Of a stretch of 64,000 nucleotides of DNA, positions 9,701-18,115 are shown piece after piece. Origin of the DNA: Sphingobacteriaceae bacterium (lineage in GTDB: Bacteria; Bacteroidota; Bacteroidia; B-17B0; Aurantibacillaceae); contig JADJMM010000011.1 in NCBI GenBank assembly GCA_016709575.1, forward strand, positions 1 through 64,000, written 5' to 3'. Every line of letters begins with the position of its first letter. Position 1 is the stretch's first letter. The position numbers and the translations under genes were made by a program. The notes beneath the pieces were generated by a model that was not told the origin of the DNA, did not search any database, and was given only the letters and a program-made list of their open reading frames with translations.

Positions 9701-10414
9701 ATGGCAACCAAATTAAGTGTTAATATCAATAAAATCGCTACCATCCGCAATGCGCGTGGCGGAAATACTCCTGATTTAATTAAGGCAGCTATTGATATTG
9801 AACGTTTTGGAGGGCAAGGAATAACAGTACATCCTCGTCCGGACGAAAGACATATCCGTTACGCCGATGTTTACGAGTTGAAAAAAGTTGTTAAGACTGA
9901 ATTCAATATTGAGGGAAATCCCACCGAACAAAAATTTATTGATTTAGTTTTACAAGTGAAGCCCGAGCAAGTAACATTAGTTCCTGATTCGATGGGACAA
10001 ATTACTTCCGATCATGGTTGGGACACAGTGAAACATAAAGATTATTTAAAAAATATTATTTCCGAATTTAAAAAAGCGGGCATCCGCACTTCTATTTTTG
10101 TTGACCCCATTGTAAAAATGGTAGAAGGTGCAAAAGAGACTGGCACCGACAGAATTGAATTATACACCGAAGAATACGCGAGATATTATTCTACAAAGAG
10201 AGAGCAAGTTATAGAACCCTTTACTGAAGCTGCAACGGTAGCTCAAAAATTAGGATTAGGAATTAATGCCGGTCATGATTTAAGTTTAGAAAATTTGAAA
10301 TTCTTTAAAGAAAATGTTCCAGGTTTACTAGAAGTTTCTATTGGTCATGCATTAATTAGCGATGCGCTTTATTTTGGATTAGAGAATACTGTGCAGATGT
10401 ATTTGAGGAATTGA
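9701..10414 (+). CDS. pdxJ: pyridoxine 5'-phosphate synthase
   Basis: 237 residues, the normal length. PdxJ condenses 1-deoxy-D-xylulose 5-phosphate with 3-amino-2-oxopropyl phosphate to make pyridoxine 5'-phosphate, the last ring-closing step of DXP-dependent vitamin B6 synthesis, in the cytoplasm. Family motifs are intact: VNINKIATIRNARGGNTPD at the N-terminus, GGQGITVHPRPDERHI with the catalytic histidine, IELYTEEYA and LGINAGHDLSLENL, ending VSIGHALISDALYFGLE. It is transcribed alone, divergent from the CBS gene, from a -7 box at 9682. No other pdx gene is in the window. Confidence 0.97.
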   Translation: MATKLSVNINKIATIRNARGGNTPDLIKAAIDIERFGGQGITVHPRPDERHIRYADVYELKKVVKTEFNIEGNPTEQKFIDLVLQVKPEQVTLVPDSMGQITSDHGWDTVKHKDYLKNIISEFKKAGIRTSIFVDPIVKMVEGAKETGTDRIELYTEEYARYYSTKREQVIEPFTEAATVAQKLGLGINAGHDLSLENLKFFKENVPGLLEVSIGHALISDALYFGLENTVQMYLRN

Positions 10415-10430
10415 AATGATTTCTGTAGCA

Positions 10431-10510
10431 CCTTCGACTAAGCTCAGGGACCGCTTTCCTTCTAAAGAATTTCCGGTTTTTAATATCGGTTGCAGAGCGA
10501 AGCCGAAGCC
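10431..10510. repeat. dispersed imperfect inverted repeat, copy 1
   Basis: CTTCGACTAAGCTCAGGG at the left and GCAGAGCGAAGCCGAAGCC at the right are imperfect inverted partners, separated by about 45 nt. A closer-spaced relative occurs at 54013-54066. It lies between convergent pdxJ and pgeF and could fold in the 3' ends of both transcripts. Confidence 0.6.
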
Positions 10511-10518
10511 ACTTCCAT

Positions 10519-11256
10519 TTACTCTTTAAATCCAATAACTGCCAACATTCTTCCTGTTACACCTTTTTCTTTTCGGTAAGAGAAAAATTTATCGTTATCA
10601 GTAATCGTACAATAGTTAGAAATTTCAATATTACTTTCTTTCAATCCGAATTGTAATAACTGTTTTTTATTTTCCTTCTTTAAATCAATGAAATGTTTTT
10701 GTTTGGATTCATCAAAACGTTTTACATCATCGCTGAATTGAACTGCAACTTCCTCCCCTACTTCAAAATTTTGTTCTCCAATGCAGGCTCCAATAAAGGC
10801 GAGACAATCTTCACCTTTCGTTCCGTAATTCGATTGCATTGCTTTTAAAGTTTCAGTGACGATGTTTGCAGCCGTTCCTCTCCACCCTGCGTGAATGGCA
10901 GCAACAGCTTTATTTTTTGCATCGTAAATTAAAACAGGTGTGCAATCTGCAATAGAAACGCAAGCAAATACATTTGGTTTGTTGGTGATGACTGCATCGC
11001 AATCTTCTCCTTTTATTGGGGAATTTGCAACGAGAACTTTATTCCCATGAACCAATTTACTCCAGGCAATATTATCTTCGGAAATACCAAGCGCATCAAA
11101 AAATAATTTTCGGTTTTGCTTAATGATTTCTAAATCGTCTCCTGAAGAAAATCCTAAGTTCAATTCATTATATGGCAAAAGACTTAAACCTCCTAACCTT
11201 GTGCTTTGAGCAACTACAATGCTAAAAGGCTTAAATATTTCCGGAACGAGTAAAAT
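10519..11256 (-). CDS. pgeF: purine nucleoside phosphorylase / laccase-domain protein (YfiH, PgeF family)
   Basis: Member of the multicopper-oxidase-like laccase-domain family, now known to include adenosine deaminase and purine nucleoside phosphorylase activity; also called peptidoglycan editing factor. Active-site motifs are present: the HGN histidine, SIADCTPVLIYD with the cysteine, and AAIHAGWRGTA. Coding character extends upstream of the first usable TTG codon (11178): the frame reads PEIFKPFSIVVAQSTRLGGLSLLPYNELNLG, as in full-length relatives. No ATG is present there; the boundary given is an in-frame ATT. A start codon has probably been lost to an indel. It abuts the T9SS gene upstream. 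Confidence 0.85.
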   Translation of the reverse strand: MLLVPEIFKPFSIVVAQSTRLGGLSLLPYNELNLGFSSGDDLEIIKQNRKLFFDALGISEDNIAWSKLVHGNKVLVANSPIKGEDCDAVITNKPNVFACVSIADCTPVLIYDAKNKAVAAIHAGWRGTAANIVTETLKAMQSNYGTKGEDCLAFIGACIGEQNFEVGEEVAVQFSDDVKRFDESKQKHFIDLKKENKKQLLQFGLKESNIEISNYCTITDNDKFFSYRKEKGVTGRMLAVIGFKE

Positions 11257-11260
11257 AAAA

Positions 11261-12448
11261 TTATTTCTGAATTATTAATTTTTCAGCTTTAGAATTACCG
11301 CTTTGTAAATCAGTAATTTTTAGGAAATAAATTCCGTTTGTATAATCTAAATGAAAATTGGAAATACCATTACTTAGTTTTTGCTCAAGAATTATTTTTC
11401 CGGTTACATCAGTTATCGAAAATTTTAAATTGGCATTATTCTCATTTTTTACATGAAGAACTCCGTTTGAGGGATTCGGATAAAGGCGTATTTCTGTTAA
11501 TTCATTTTCGTTCATTCCTAGTGAGCATCCCATTATAGGTACATCAATAAATCCTGAGTTTAAATCAATCTTTGGAGCCGTAGGTGTTAAATCACAAATT
11601 GTAAAAAAACCTTTCATGTAACCTGAATTAGCTGTTGTGTCTTGTACCTGAAAATATCCTGCACTATTACCCTTTACTGTGTCAGTATTATACCAACTAT
11701 CTAATACATCAACACGCCCGTTGTTAGTATACACAGCAGTTTTAGGGATTGAATAATTATGAAAATTTTTTGTCAGTCTAACCTTTCCAGGTGTATTGTT
11801 ATAAAAGTTTGCCTTATTCCAAAGACTTCCCGTTAAAATCAAAGAGTCGTTGTTAAAAAAAACGCCCGCATTTGTATGAGCATATCCCCCATAAAAATTA
11901 TTATTAGTTAAGATGCCCGTATTTGTTGACCAAGTTACATTTATTCTACCACTGTTAACAAAAGAACTTGTGTTTGTAATGCTATCACCTGTTATCCGTG
12001 CGGTTGCTGAATTTGTAAAAGTACCTGCAACATACATACTGTCCATTTGAATGGAACCTGTATTATTAAAACTTACAGAGTTAGTAAAAGCACTAACTGT
12101 AAAACTTCCCGGATTCGTAATTGAACCTGCAGAAATTAATAAATAACGCAAGTTAGATTTTCCATTATTATTAAAATAACCACCGTTAATCCATATGTCA
12201 CGATTTAAGGATGCGTCTTGTATTAAGGAACCTGTATTATTAACTGTTATACCACCTGTATTAAACACCATGCTGGTATTTAACGTAACACTATTATTAA
12301 TTGTAACGCTATAACCGTTAATTGGTACGCAAGTGCAATTCCAGGTTAGTGGATTAGTCCAATTTCCATTTGCGATACTCGTTGCAGTTTGACTTGTTAA
12401 CGAAAAAGTAACTGAAGAGAAAATTAAAATTTGTAAAATTTTTTTCAT
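11261..12448 (-). CDS. secreted T9SS-sorted protein with asparagine/threonine-rich beta repeats
   Basis: 395 residues. Signal peptide to about residue 19 (FSLTSQ). The mature region to about 290 is a low-complexity parallel-beta-type sequence full of N, T, S and G (VNNTGSLIQDASLNRDIWINGGYFNNNGK...), likely a beta-helix. Residues 320-395 are a Por secretion C-terminal sorting domain (IRLYPNPSNGVLHVKN..., GIYFLKI, KLIIQK), so the protein should cross the outer membrane through the type IX system and be anchored at the surface. No catalytic motif is visible. Its stop lies next to the presumed pgeF start. Confidence 0.85.
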   Translation of the reverse strand: MKKILQILIFSSVTFSLTSQTATSIANGNWTNPLTWNCTCVPINGYSVTINNSVTLNTSMVFNTGGITVNNTGSLIQDASLNRDIWINGGYFNNNGKSNLRYLLISAGSITNPGSFTVSAFTNSVSFNNTGSIQMDSMYVAGTFTNSATARITGDSITNTSSFVNSGRINVTWSTNTGILTNNNFYGGYAHTNAGVFFNNDSLILTGSLWNKANFYNNTPGKVRLTKNFHNYSIPKTAVYTNNGRVDVLDSWYNTDTVKGNSAGYFQVQDTTANSGYMKGFFTICDLTPTAPKIDLNSGFIDVPIMGCSLGMNENELTEIRLYPNPSNGVLHVKNENNANLKFSITDVTGKIILEQKLSNGISNFHLDYTNGIYFLKITDLQSGNSKAEKLIIQK

Positions 12449-12510
12449 GCCTTAATTTTTATGTAGATAAATATACAAAATAAATGGTATTGATTAGTTA
12501 CTGATTTACC

Positions 12511-12879
12511 TCAGCTTTTTGAAGGTTTCGTATAAAGCCATGTCCACCAAATTAACACGAATTGAATCGGTAAACGGATAACGCTAATTAAAAAACCCGG
12601 ATGACACATTTCATAAAAATCAATTGTCATTGGAATATGTATCGCGAATAAAAAAACAACAAGCATCGCGATAATTAAGTAAGCGGAGATTTTCTGTGTC
12701 CGCTCTATTAATAACATTACTGCTAAAATTATTTCTGCAATTCCGCTAGAATAATTAAAGAACGAATGATATGGTAACCATTCGGGCATAAGGATTTTAT
12801 AAAAACGGGGATTTACAAAATGATAAATTCCGGCTGCGGCATACATGAATGCCATTATAAACAAAAACACTTTTTTCAT
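12511..12879 (-). CDS. DoxX-like small membrane protein
   Basis: 122 residues with four hydrophobic helices (VFLFIMAFMYAAAGIYHF, SGIAEIILAVMLLI, AYLIIAMLVVFLFAI, LPIQFVLIWWTWLY). The layout and the NPRFYKILMPEWLP loop after helix 1 fit the DoxX/DUF417-like family of quinone-linked or unknown-function inner-membrane proteins. It is divergent from the 158-aa gene at 12921 with a 41-nt gap. The family assignment is by pattern; the function is not known. Confidence 0.75.
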   Translation of the reverse strand: MKKVFLFIMAFMYAAAGIYHFVNPRFYKILMPEWLPYHSFFNYSSGIAEIILAVMLLIERTQKISAYLIIAMLVVFLFAIHIPMTIDFYEMCHPGFLISVIRLPIQFVLIWWTWLYTKPSKS

Positions 12880-12920
12880 TATTTAAATCTACGCAATTAA
12901 TTTATACTTATATTTAGTGT

Positions 12921-13397
12921 ATGAAGTCGGGAACTTTAGCTGAAATTAAAAAAGAGTTACAGGAATTAGAACCAAAACAATTGGCCGATTTATGTATTGC
13001 TTTAGCCAAATACAAAAAAGATAATAAAGAATATCTGGATTACCTGATGTTTGAGAGTCACGATAAAAGTGGTTTCGTAACACAGGTAAAACAGTTGGTA
13101 GATGAAAATTTTATTGAATTAAAACCTGACATCAATTTATATTACGCTAAAAAAAGTCTGCGCAAAATTCTACGCATCATCAATAAATACATAAAATACA
13201 TTGGCGATAAAGCCATTGCCGCAGAGCTTCACATTTATTTTTGCAAGAAACTAAAAGAATCAAAAATTCCAATTGAAAAAAGTGCGCGTTTGGTAAACCT
13301 TAAAGCAGCTGAACTAAAAAAGATAAAAGTTTTGATTGACGCTTTACACGAAGATTTACAATACGATTATTTGAAAGACCTGGAGGAGATTAGTTAA
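12921..13397 (+). CDS. conserved helical protein (DUF6155-like)
   Basis: 158 residues, all helical, lysine-rich, no membrane segment. The opening LAEIKKELQELEPKQLADLCIALAKYKKDNKEYLDYLMFE and the block YYAKKSLRKILRIINKYIKYIGDK fit the Bacteroidota DUF6155 family, whose role is unknown. The last 8 nt overlap the end of rnc on the other strand, so the two genes are convergent without a terminator. It stands alone as a plus-strand gene between two minus-strand groups. Confidence 0.7.
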   Translation: MKSGTLAEIKKELQELEPKQLADLCIALAKYKKDNKEYLDYLMFESHDKSGFVTQVKQLVDENFIELKPDINLYYAKKSLRKILRIINKYIKYIGDKAIAAELHIYFCKKLKESKIPIEKSARLVNLKAAELKKIKVLIDALHEDLQYDYLKDLEEIS

Positions 13398-14097
13398 TGT
13401 TCAATTCTTCCAAAGTTAATTGCGCTGCTTTTTGTTCAGCCACCCGCTTACTATAGTTTTCGAAAGTAACATAAGGTTTATCATCAATAAAAACCTGAAC
13501 AGTAAATATTTTTGTTTTCCCTTTTTGTTCTTCACTTAGTAAACGGTACTCCAAAGTGAATTTATTTTTCTGACAATAAATTTGCAACATACTTTTAAAA
13601 TCAGAATCTGTATTCATCAACTCATCAATATCAACATGAATTTTTATAATGCGTTTCAGGATAAAATTCTTACACTTAACAAAACCTTTATCGATATATA
13701 CAGCGCCAATCAAAGCTTCGAAAGCATCACCATAAACTGATGACTTTGATTTTTCGTTTTCCTTTAGTCCAACTTTCAAATAACTATCAATGCCTAATTT
13801 AAGCGCTAACTGCTGCAGATTTTGTCCGTTTACAATTTTAGAACGTAACTGCGTTAAAAAGCCTTCGTCTTTATAGGGAAATAATTTAAATAAATGTTCT
13901 GCAATTACTGCGCCCAAAACCGCATCACCTAAAAACTCGAGGCGTTCGTTGTTTACAGTTTCACGTTTACTACTATGTAAAAAGGCTTGTTTGTATAACG
14001 AAATATTACTTGGCGTAAATCCCAATAAAGTCTTCAAGCTCTTTTTTAATTGAGCATCAGATTTGTTTTTTGAAAAACTAAGTAAAGATTTTAGCAA
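13390..14097 (-). CDS. rnc: ribonuclease III
   Basis: 235 residues. Endonuclease that cuts double-stranded RNA in rRNA and mRNA processing. The catalytic signature NNERLEFLGDAVLGAVIAEHLF is complete, the second acidic cluster is present (SVYGDAFEALIGAVYIDKG), and residues 165-235 form the double-stranded RNA-binding domain ending in KRVAEQKAAQLTLEEL. It is the third gene of acpP-fabF-rnc, starting 7 nt after fabF, a conserved order. The ATG at 14097 fits the family start. Confidence 0.96.
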   Translation of the reverse strand: MLKSLLSFSKNKSDAQLKKSLKTLLGFTPSNISLYKQAFLHSSKRETVNNERLEFLGDAVLGAVIAEHLFKLFPYKDEGFLTQLRSKIVNGQNLQQLALKLGIDSYLKVGLKENEKSKSSVYGDAFEALIGAVYIDKGFVKCKNFILKRIIKIHVDIDELMNTDSDFKSMLQIYCQKNKFTLEYRLLSEEQKGKTKIFTVQVFIDDKPYVTFENYSKRVAEQKAAQLTLEELNIN

Positions 14098-14104
14098 GCT
14101 TATA

Positions 14105-15358
14105 TTATTGCTTAAACTTTTTCAAAACAACAGCAGCGTTATGTCCGCCAAAACCAAATGTATTGGTAATAGCTGCATTAACTGTGCGTTTTTGCATTTT
14201 GTTTAAGGTTAAATTAAATCTTGGATCAATTTCCGGATCAACAGTAGTATGATTAATTGTTGGAGGGATGATATCATTTTTCACTGCTAATACAGTGGCG
14301 ATAGCTTCAATAGCACCAGCAGCACCTAATAAGTGGCCAGTCATACTTTTTGTTGAACTGATGTTCATTTTAAAAGCATTCTCACCAAATACATTAGCAA
14401 TAGCTTTTAATTCGGCACCATCACCTAATGGAGTACTGGTTCCGTGTGTATTAATATAATCAATTGCTTCCGGAGAAATTTCTGCATCTTTTAATGCACG
14501 TTGCATTACTAATGTTGCACCTAATCCATCAGGATGCGGAGCTGTGATATGATAAGCATCGCCACTCATACCGCCACCAATAACTTCAGCGTAAATTTTA
14601 GCACCACGATTTAAAGCGTGTTCTAATTCTTCTAAAATTAATGCTCCACCACCTTCACCTAAAACAAAACCATCGCGGGTTGCGTCATAAGGACGGGAAG
14701 CAGTTGCAGGAGAATCATTATTTAAACTCATCGCCTGGCAAGCATTAAATCCACCCATACCACTTTCGTTAATAGCAGCTTCAGAACCACCGGTAACAAT
14801 AGCATTTGCTTTTCCTAAACGGATATAATTGAATGCGTCAATTAACGCGTTAGTAGAAGAAGCGCAAGCTGCAACAGTTGTAAAGTTTGGACCACGTAAA
14901 CCAAAACGAATTGAAATATGACCTGAACAAATATCTGCAATCATTTTAGGAATAAAGAATGGATTAAAACGAGGTGTACCGTCGCCTTTTGCAAAAGCAA
15001 AGGTTTCAGTTTGAAATGTATCAAGACCTCCGATGCCGGAACCCCAGATTACACCAATCTCATTTTTATCAATACCTTCTTTATCGATACCGGAATCGGC
15101 AATAGCCTGAACTGCTGCTGCCATACCATAATGGGTAAAAGCATCAACACGACGGGCTTCTTTTTTATCGAAATAATCTTCAGGATTAAACCCTTTTACT
15201 TCGCAGGCGAAGCGGGTTTTGAATTTACTTGCATCAAAGCGCGTAATAATAGCGGCTCCGCTAACACCATTAACCAAGTTTGTCCAATAATCATTTACAT
15301 TATTGCCCAAAGGTGTAACAGCACCCAGTCCGGTTACCACTACGCGTTTTAATTGCAT
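14105..15358 (-). CDS. fabF: beta-ketoacyl-ACP synthase II
   Basis: 417 residues, full length. Condenses malonyl-ACP with acyl-ACP to elongate fatty acids. The thiolase-fold motifs are intact: RVVVTGLGAVTPLGNN at the start, the nucleophile cysteine in TTVAACASSTNAL, the two catalytic histidines in THGTSTPLGD and MTGHLLGAAG, and the C-terminal NTFGFGGHNAAVVLKK. It lies 20 nt after acpP and just before rnc in one operon. Nothing is missing. Confidence 0.97.
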   Translation of the reverse strand: MQLKRVVVTGLGAVTPLGNNVNDYWTNLVNGVSGAAIITRFDASKFKTRFACEVKGFNPEDYFDKKEARRVDAFTHYGMAAAVQAIADSGIDKEGIDKNEIGVIWGSGIGGLDTFQTETFAFAKGDGTPRFNPFFIPKMIADICSGHISIRFGLRGPNFTTVAACASSTNALIDAFNYIRLGKANAIVTGGSEAAINESGMGGFNACQAMSLNNDSPATASRPYDATRDGFVLGEGGGALILEELEHALNRGAKIYAEVIGGGMSGDAYHITAPHPDGLGATLVMQRALKDAEISPEAIDYINTHGTSTPLGDGAELKAIANVFGENAFKMNISSTKSMTGHLLGAAGAIEAIATVLAVKNDIIPPTINHTTVDPEIDPRFNLTLNKMQKRTVNAAITNTFGFGGHNAAVVLKKFKQ

Positions 15359-15378
15359 AAAAAATAAGTTAGATTAAA

Positions 15379-15615
15379 CTACTTTGCGTTAGTCTCAATA
15401 TAAGTAATTGCATCACCTACAGTAGAGATTTTCTCTGCTTGTTCATCAGGAATTGCAATATTGAATTCTTTTTCGAATTCCATAATTAACTCAACTGTAT
15501 CTAATGAATCAGCTCCTAAATCGTTAGTAAAGCTTGCAGTTGTAGTTACTTCTTTTTCATCAACACCTAATTTATCAACGATGATTGATTTTACTTTGTT
15601 TGCTATGTCAGACAT
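15379..15615 (-). CDS. acpP: acyl carrier protein
   Basis: 78 residues from the ATG at 15613-15615, preferred over an upstream ATG that would add nine residues absent from the family and would overlap the promoter. The acidic four-helix protein carries phosphopantetheine on S37 in the motif LGADSLDTVELIMEFE and shuttles acyl chains in fatty acid synthesis. First gene of acpP-fabF-rnc, with a well-formed promoter at 15640-15670. Confidence 0.97.
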   Translation of the reverse strand: MSDIANKVKSIIVDKLGVDEKEVTTTASFTNDLGADSLDTVELIMEFEKEFNIAIPDEQAEKISTVGDAITYIETNAK

Positions 15616-15639
15616 TTTTCTTAAATTAAAAATTCGGGA

Positions 15640-15670
15640 CAAAGATAAAGCTATGACACTAAAAACAAAA
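15640..15670 (-). promoter_or_regulatory. promoter of the acpP-fabF-rnc operon
   Basis: On the minus strand TTTTG, an 18-nt spacer and TATCTTTG match the Bacteroidota -33/-7 consensus (TTTG and TAnnTTTG). The leader to the acpP ATG is about 20 nt. Confidence 0.65.
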
Positions 15671-15755
15671 TTAATACGCCTAATTTAAAGAACAGACTTT
15701 TAACAATTTGGTAATCACGTTTTAACAATTTTATTCAAGGTCCTGAATTTGAACC

Positions 15756-15782
15756 AAAAAAGAAGCCCCACTTTCGTGAGGC
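15756..15782 (-). terminator. intrinsic terminator after the 104-aa membrane protein gene
   Basis: Minus strand: GCCTCAC, a GAAA tetraloop and GTGGGGC form a seven-pair stem with one G-T pair, followed by TTCTTTTTT. It separates the gene at 15795 from the acpP operon. Confidence 0.8.
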
Positions 15783-15794
15783 TCATATTCAAAA

Positions 15795-16109
15795 CTATTT
15801 TTTAACTACTTTATGCCTATGATGACGGCGGTGAGAGTGTTGAACTCCGCTTGTTCCGCGGGCAGCATCTTCGGCCGCTTCTTTCGCAGCCTGCCTTTTG
15901 TTAACTTGGTTCATTATTACATAAATACCCAATCCACCACCAATAAGCCCTAACATAATCCAAATACCTTCAAAACTGTTAAACTCTTTGCTGATGGCGT
16001 TTTTAGCTTTATCTGCAAAACCAGCTTGAGTAATCAACGAGTTGAATAACAGAATGTTAAGTGCTATAAAGCGCTTTAAATTCATTCTATATTTGCCAAT
16101 TGATTTCAT
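15795..16109 (-). CDS. small membrane protein with histidine-rich tail
   Basis: 104 residues, or 96 if the second ATG (MNLKRF) is used. A signal-like hydrophobic segment covers about 14-28, a second membrane helix about 46-66 (GIWIMLGLIGGGLGIYVIM), and the tail after it is charged, ending HSHRRHHRHKVVKK. The basic histidine cluster could bind metal or stay on the cytoplasmic side; that is speculation. Family not recognised. Followed by its own terminator. Confidence 0.65.
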   Translation of the reverse strand: MKSIGKYRMNLKRFIALNILLFNSLITQAGFADKAKNAISKEFNSFEGIWIMLGLIGGGLGIYVIMNQVNKRQAAKEAAEDAARGTSGVQHSHRRHHRHKVVKK

Positions 16110-16246
16110 GCTTTTTTGTGTTTTTCCTCTTTAAAAAAGGAGCTATTTCTTAAATTACTCTTGTGCGGGGCGAAACTACTATAATATTACGATAAAATAA
16201 CGCAAAGGTTCGACTAAAATTATTTTTTTATTGAACAAATTATTGT

Positions 16247-16254
16247 TAATTTTG
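16247..16254 (+). promoter_or_regulatory. -7 box of the rimP-nusA-infB operon (TAATTTTG)
   Basis: Matches TAnnTTTG; no convincing -33 element is seen. It would give a leader of roughly 55 nt containing the hairpin at 16281-16302. Confidence 0.45.
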
Positions 16255-16280
16255 TCATCGAAATATAAGATATGATAAAG

Positions 16281-16302
16281 ATAGGGGACTCAAGTCCCCT
16301 AT
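16281..16302 (+). promoter_or_regulatory. leader hairpin before rimP
   Basis: ATAGGGGAC, loop TCAA, GTCCCCTAT: a nine-pair perfect stem followed by TTTATT, ending 12 nt before the rimP ATG. It could be an attenuator for the operon, or the terminator of an upstream transcript. Confidence 0.6.
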
Positions 16303-16314
16303 TTTATTGTAAAA

Positions 16315-16782
16315 ATGATACTAAAAGAGCAGATAATTGAAATTATTAATGAAAAGATAAATGGAAGCCATTTATTTTTAATTGATGTGAAAGTTTTGCC
16401 AGGTAACAAGATTGAAGTGTTTGTGGATGGCGATAATGGTTTAGGAATTAATGAATGTGTTGATTTAAGCCGGCACATTGAAAAAAGTCTGGATCGTGAA
16501 GTTGAAGATTTTTCGTTGGAAGTTAGTTCGCCAGGCGCTACGCAACCACTAAAACTGAGCCGACAATATATTAAACACGTTGGCCGCGATTTAGAATTGA
16601 AATTAAATGACGGAACTACTGCTTCAGGAACTTTACTTGAAATTGGAAGCGATGGAAATTTAGTGATAGAAACTACAACACGCGAACCGAAACCAATTGG
16701 AAAAGGAAAAATAAACGTAACACGCACACATAACATACAATTAGAGAATATAAAAGAAACAAAAATTAAATTAAAATTTTAA
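16315..16782 (+). CDS. rimP: ribosome maturation factor RimP
   Basis: 155 residues, normal length. RimP binds the 30S subunit during assembly. The N-terminal alpha/beta domain (LIDVKVLPGNKIEVFVDGDNGLGINECVDLSRHIEKSLD...DFSLEVSSPGATQPL) carries the family signature SSPG, and the C-terminal SH3-like domain covers about 85-155. It heads rimP-nusA-infB, the conserved order, with nusA starting 13 nt after its stop. A leader hairpin lies just upstream. Confidence 0.95.
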   Translation: MILKEQIIEIINEKINGSHLFLIDVKVLPGNKIEVFVDGDNGLGINECVDLSRHIEKSLDREVEDFSLEVSSPGATQPLKLSRQYIKHVGRDLELKLNDGTTASGTLLEIGSDGNLVIETTTREPKPIGKGKINVTRTHNIQLENIKETKIKLKF

Positions 16783-16795
16783 AACAAAAGAAATC

Positions 16796-18051
16796 ATGGA
16801 AGGCGTAAACTTAATTGAATCGTTTTCGGAGTTTAAGGACATCAAAAACATCGACCGAGCAACTTTAATGAGCATCATTGAAGATGTATTTCGTAGCATG
16901 TTGATTAAGAAGTTTGGTTCTGATAAAAACTTTGACATCATTGTTAACCCCGATAAAGGTGATATTGAAATCTGGAAAAACCGTAACATCGTTGACGATG
17001 AATTTGCTGAAGATTCATTTGATTATGATGTGAACAAGCATATCAGTTTAACTGAAGCTAAAAAAATTGAACCCGATTTCGAAATTGGTGAAGACGTTTC
17101 TGAACAAGTTAAGTTAGATGACTTTGGTCGTCGCGCAGTTTTAGCTATCCGCCAAACTTAGTTCAAAAAATTCTTGAACTTGAGAAAAGTGAAATCTACA
17201 ATAAGTATAAAGAAAAGGTTGGTGATGTTATCAACGCTGAAGTATATCAGGTTTGGAAAAAAGAAATTATGTTGTTGGATGACGAAGGCAACGAATTGAT
17301 TTTACCAAAAACTGAGCAAATCCCATCTGACTTCTTCAAAAAAGGAGATACAGTTAAAGCTGTTGTTTCTAAAGTGGAGATGAAAGGCGGAACACCTTCT
17401 ATTGTTGTATCAAGAACTTCACCTGCATTCTTAGAGCGTTTATTTGAATTGGAAGTTCCTGAAATTTTTGACGGACTTATCATCATCAAGAAAATTGTTC
17501 GTGAACCGGGCGAGCGTGCAAAAGTTGCAGTTGAAAGTTACGACGACAGAATTGATCCGGTTGGAGCTTGTGTTGGTATGAAAGGTTCTCGTATTCACGG
17601 TATTGTTCGTGAATTGAAAAACGAAAACATCGACGTTATCAATTACACAGCAAATTCAACATTATTAATTCAGCGCGCATTAAGTCCTGCAAAAGTAACA
17701 ACCATAAAAATTGATGAAGATTCAAAACGCGCAGATGTGTTTTTACGTCCTGATCAAATTTCTTTAGCCATTGGTAAAGGTGGTTTCAATATTAAATTAG
17801 CAGGTAAATTAACAGGTTACGAAATTGATGTTTACCGTGATACCGAAGCAGAAGTAGAAAGTGAAGACGTTGACTTAGACGAATTCAGTGACGAAATTGA
17901 ACCGGCAATTATTGATGAATTAAAAGCAATTGGTTGCGATACAGCAAAATCAGTATTAGAATTAAGTACTGAAGAATTAAAACGCCGTACCGGATTAGAA
18001 GAAGACACGATTGCTGATTTAAGAAAAGTTCTTGAATCGGAATTTGATTAA
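16796..18051 (+). CDS. nusA: transcription termination/antitermination protein NusA, frameshifted
   Basis: Binds RNA polymerase and nascent RNA and controls pausing, termination and antitermination. The frame stops at 17159-17161 after RRAVLAIRQT; inserting one T there restores LVQKILELEKSEIYNKYKEK and one continuous protein of 418 residues, the expected length for this phylum. Order: N-terminal domain 1-125, S1 domain about 135-200, KH1 and KH2 with GACVGMKGSRI and LAIGKGGFNIKLA, acidic C-terminal helix-hairpin part ending DLRKVLESEFD. Since nusA is essential, a real null is unlikely; a missing base in the assembly is the better explanation. Confidence 0.93.
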
Positions 18052-18101
18052 TCATCAAGGTTTGCAGATCCTAAACTGCATTTAACAGAACACTAATAAA
18101 A

Positions 18102-18107
18102 GAGGAG
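18102..18107 (+). promoter_or_regulatory. Shine-Dalgarno-like site before infB
   Basis: GAGGAG nine nt before the infB ATG at 18116. Purine-rich sites of this kind are rare in this window, where most starts have none. Confidence 0.45.
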
Positions 18108-18115
18108 TAAAAAAT

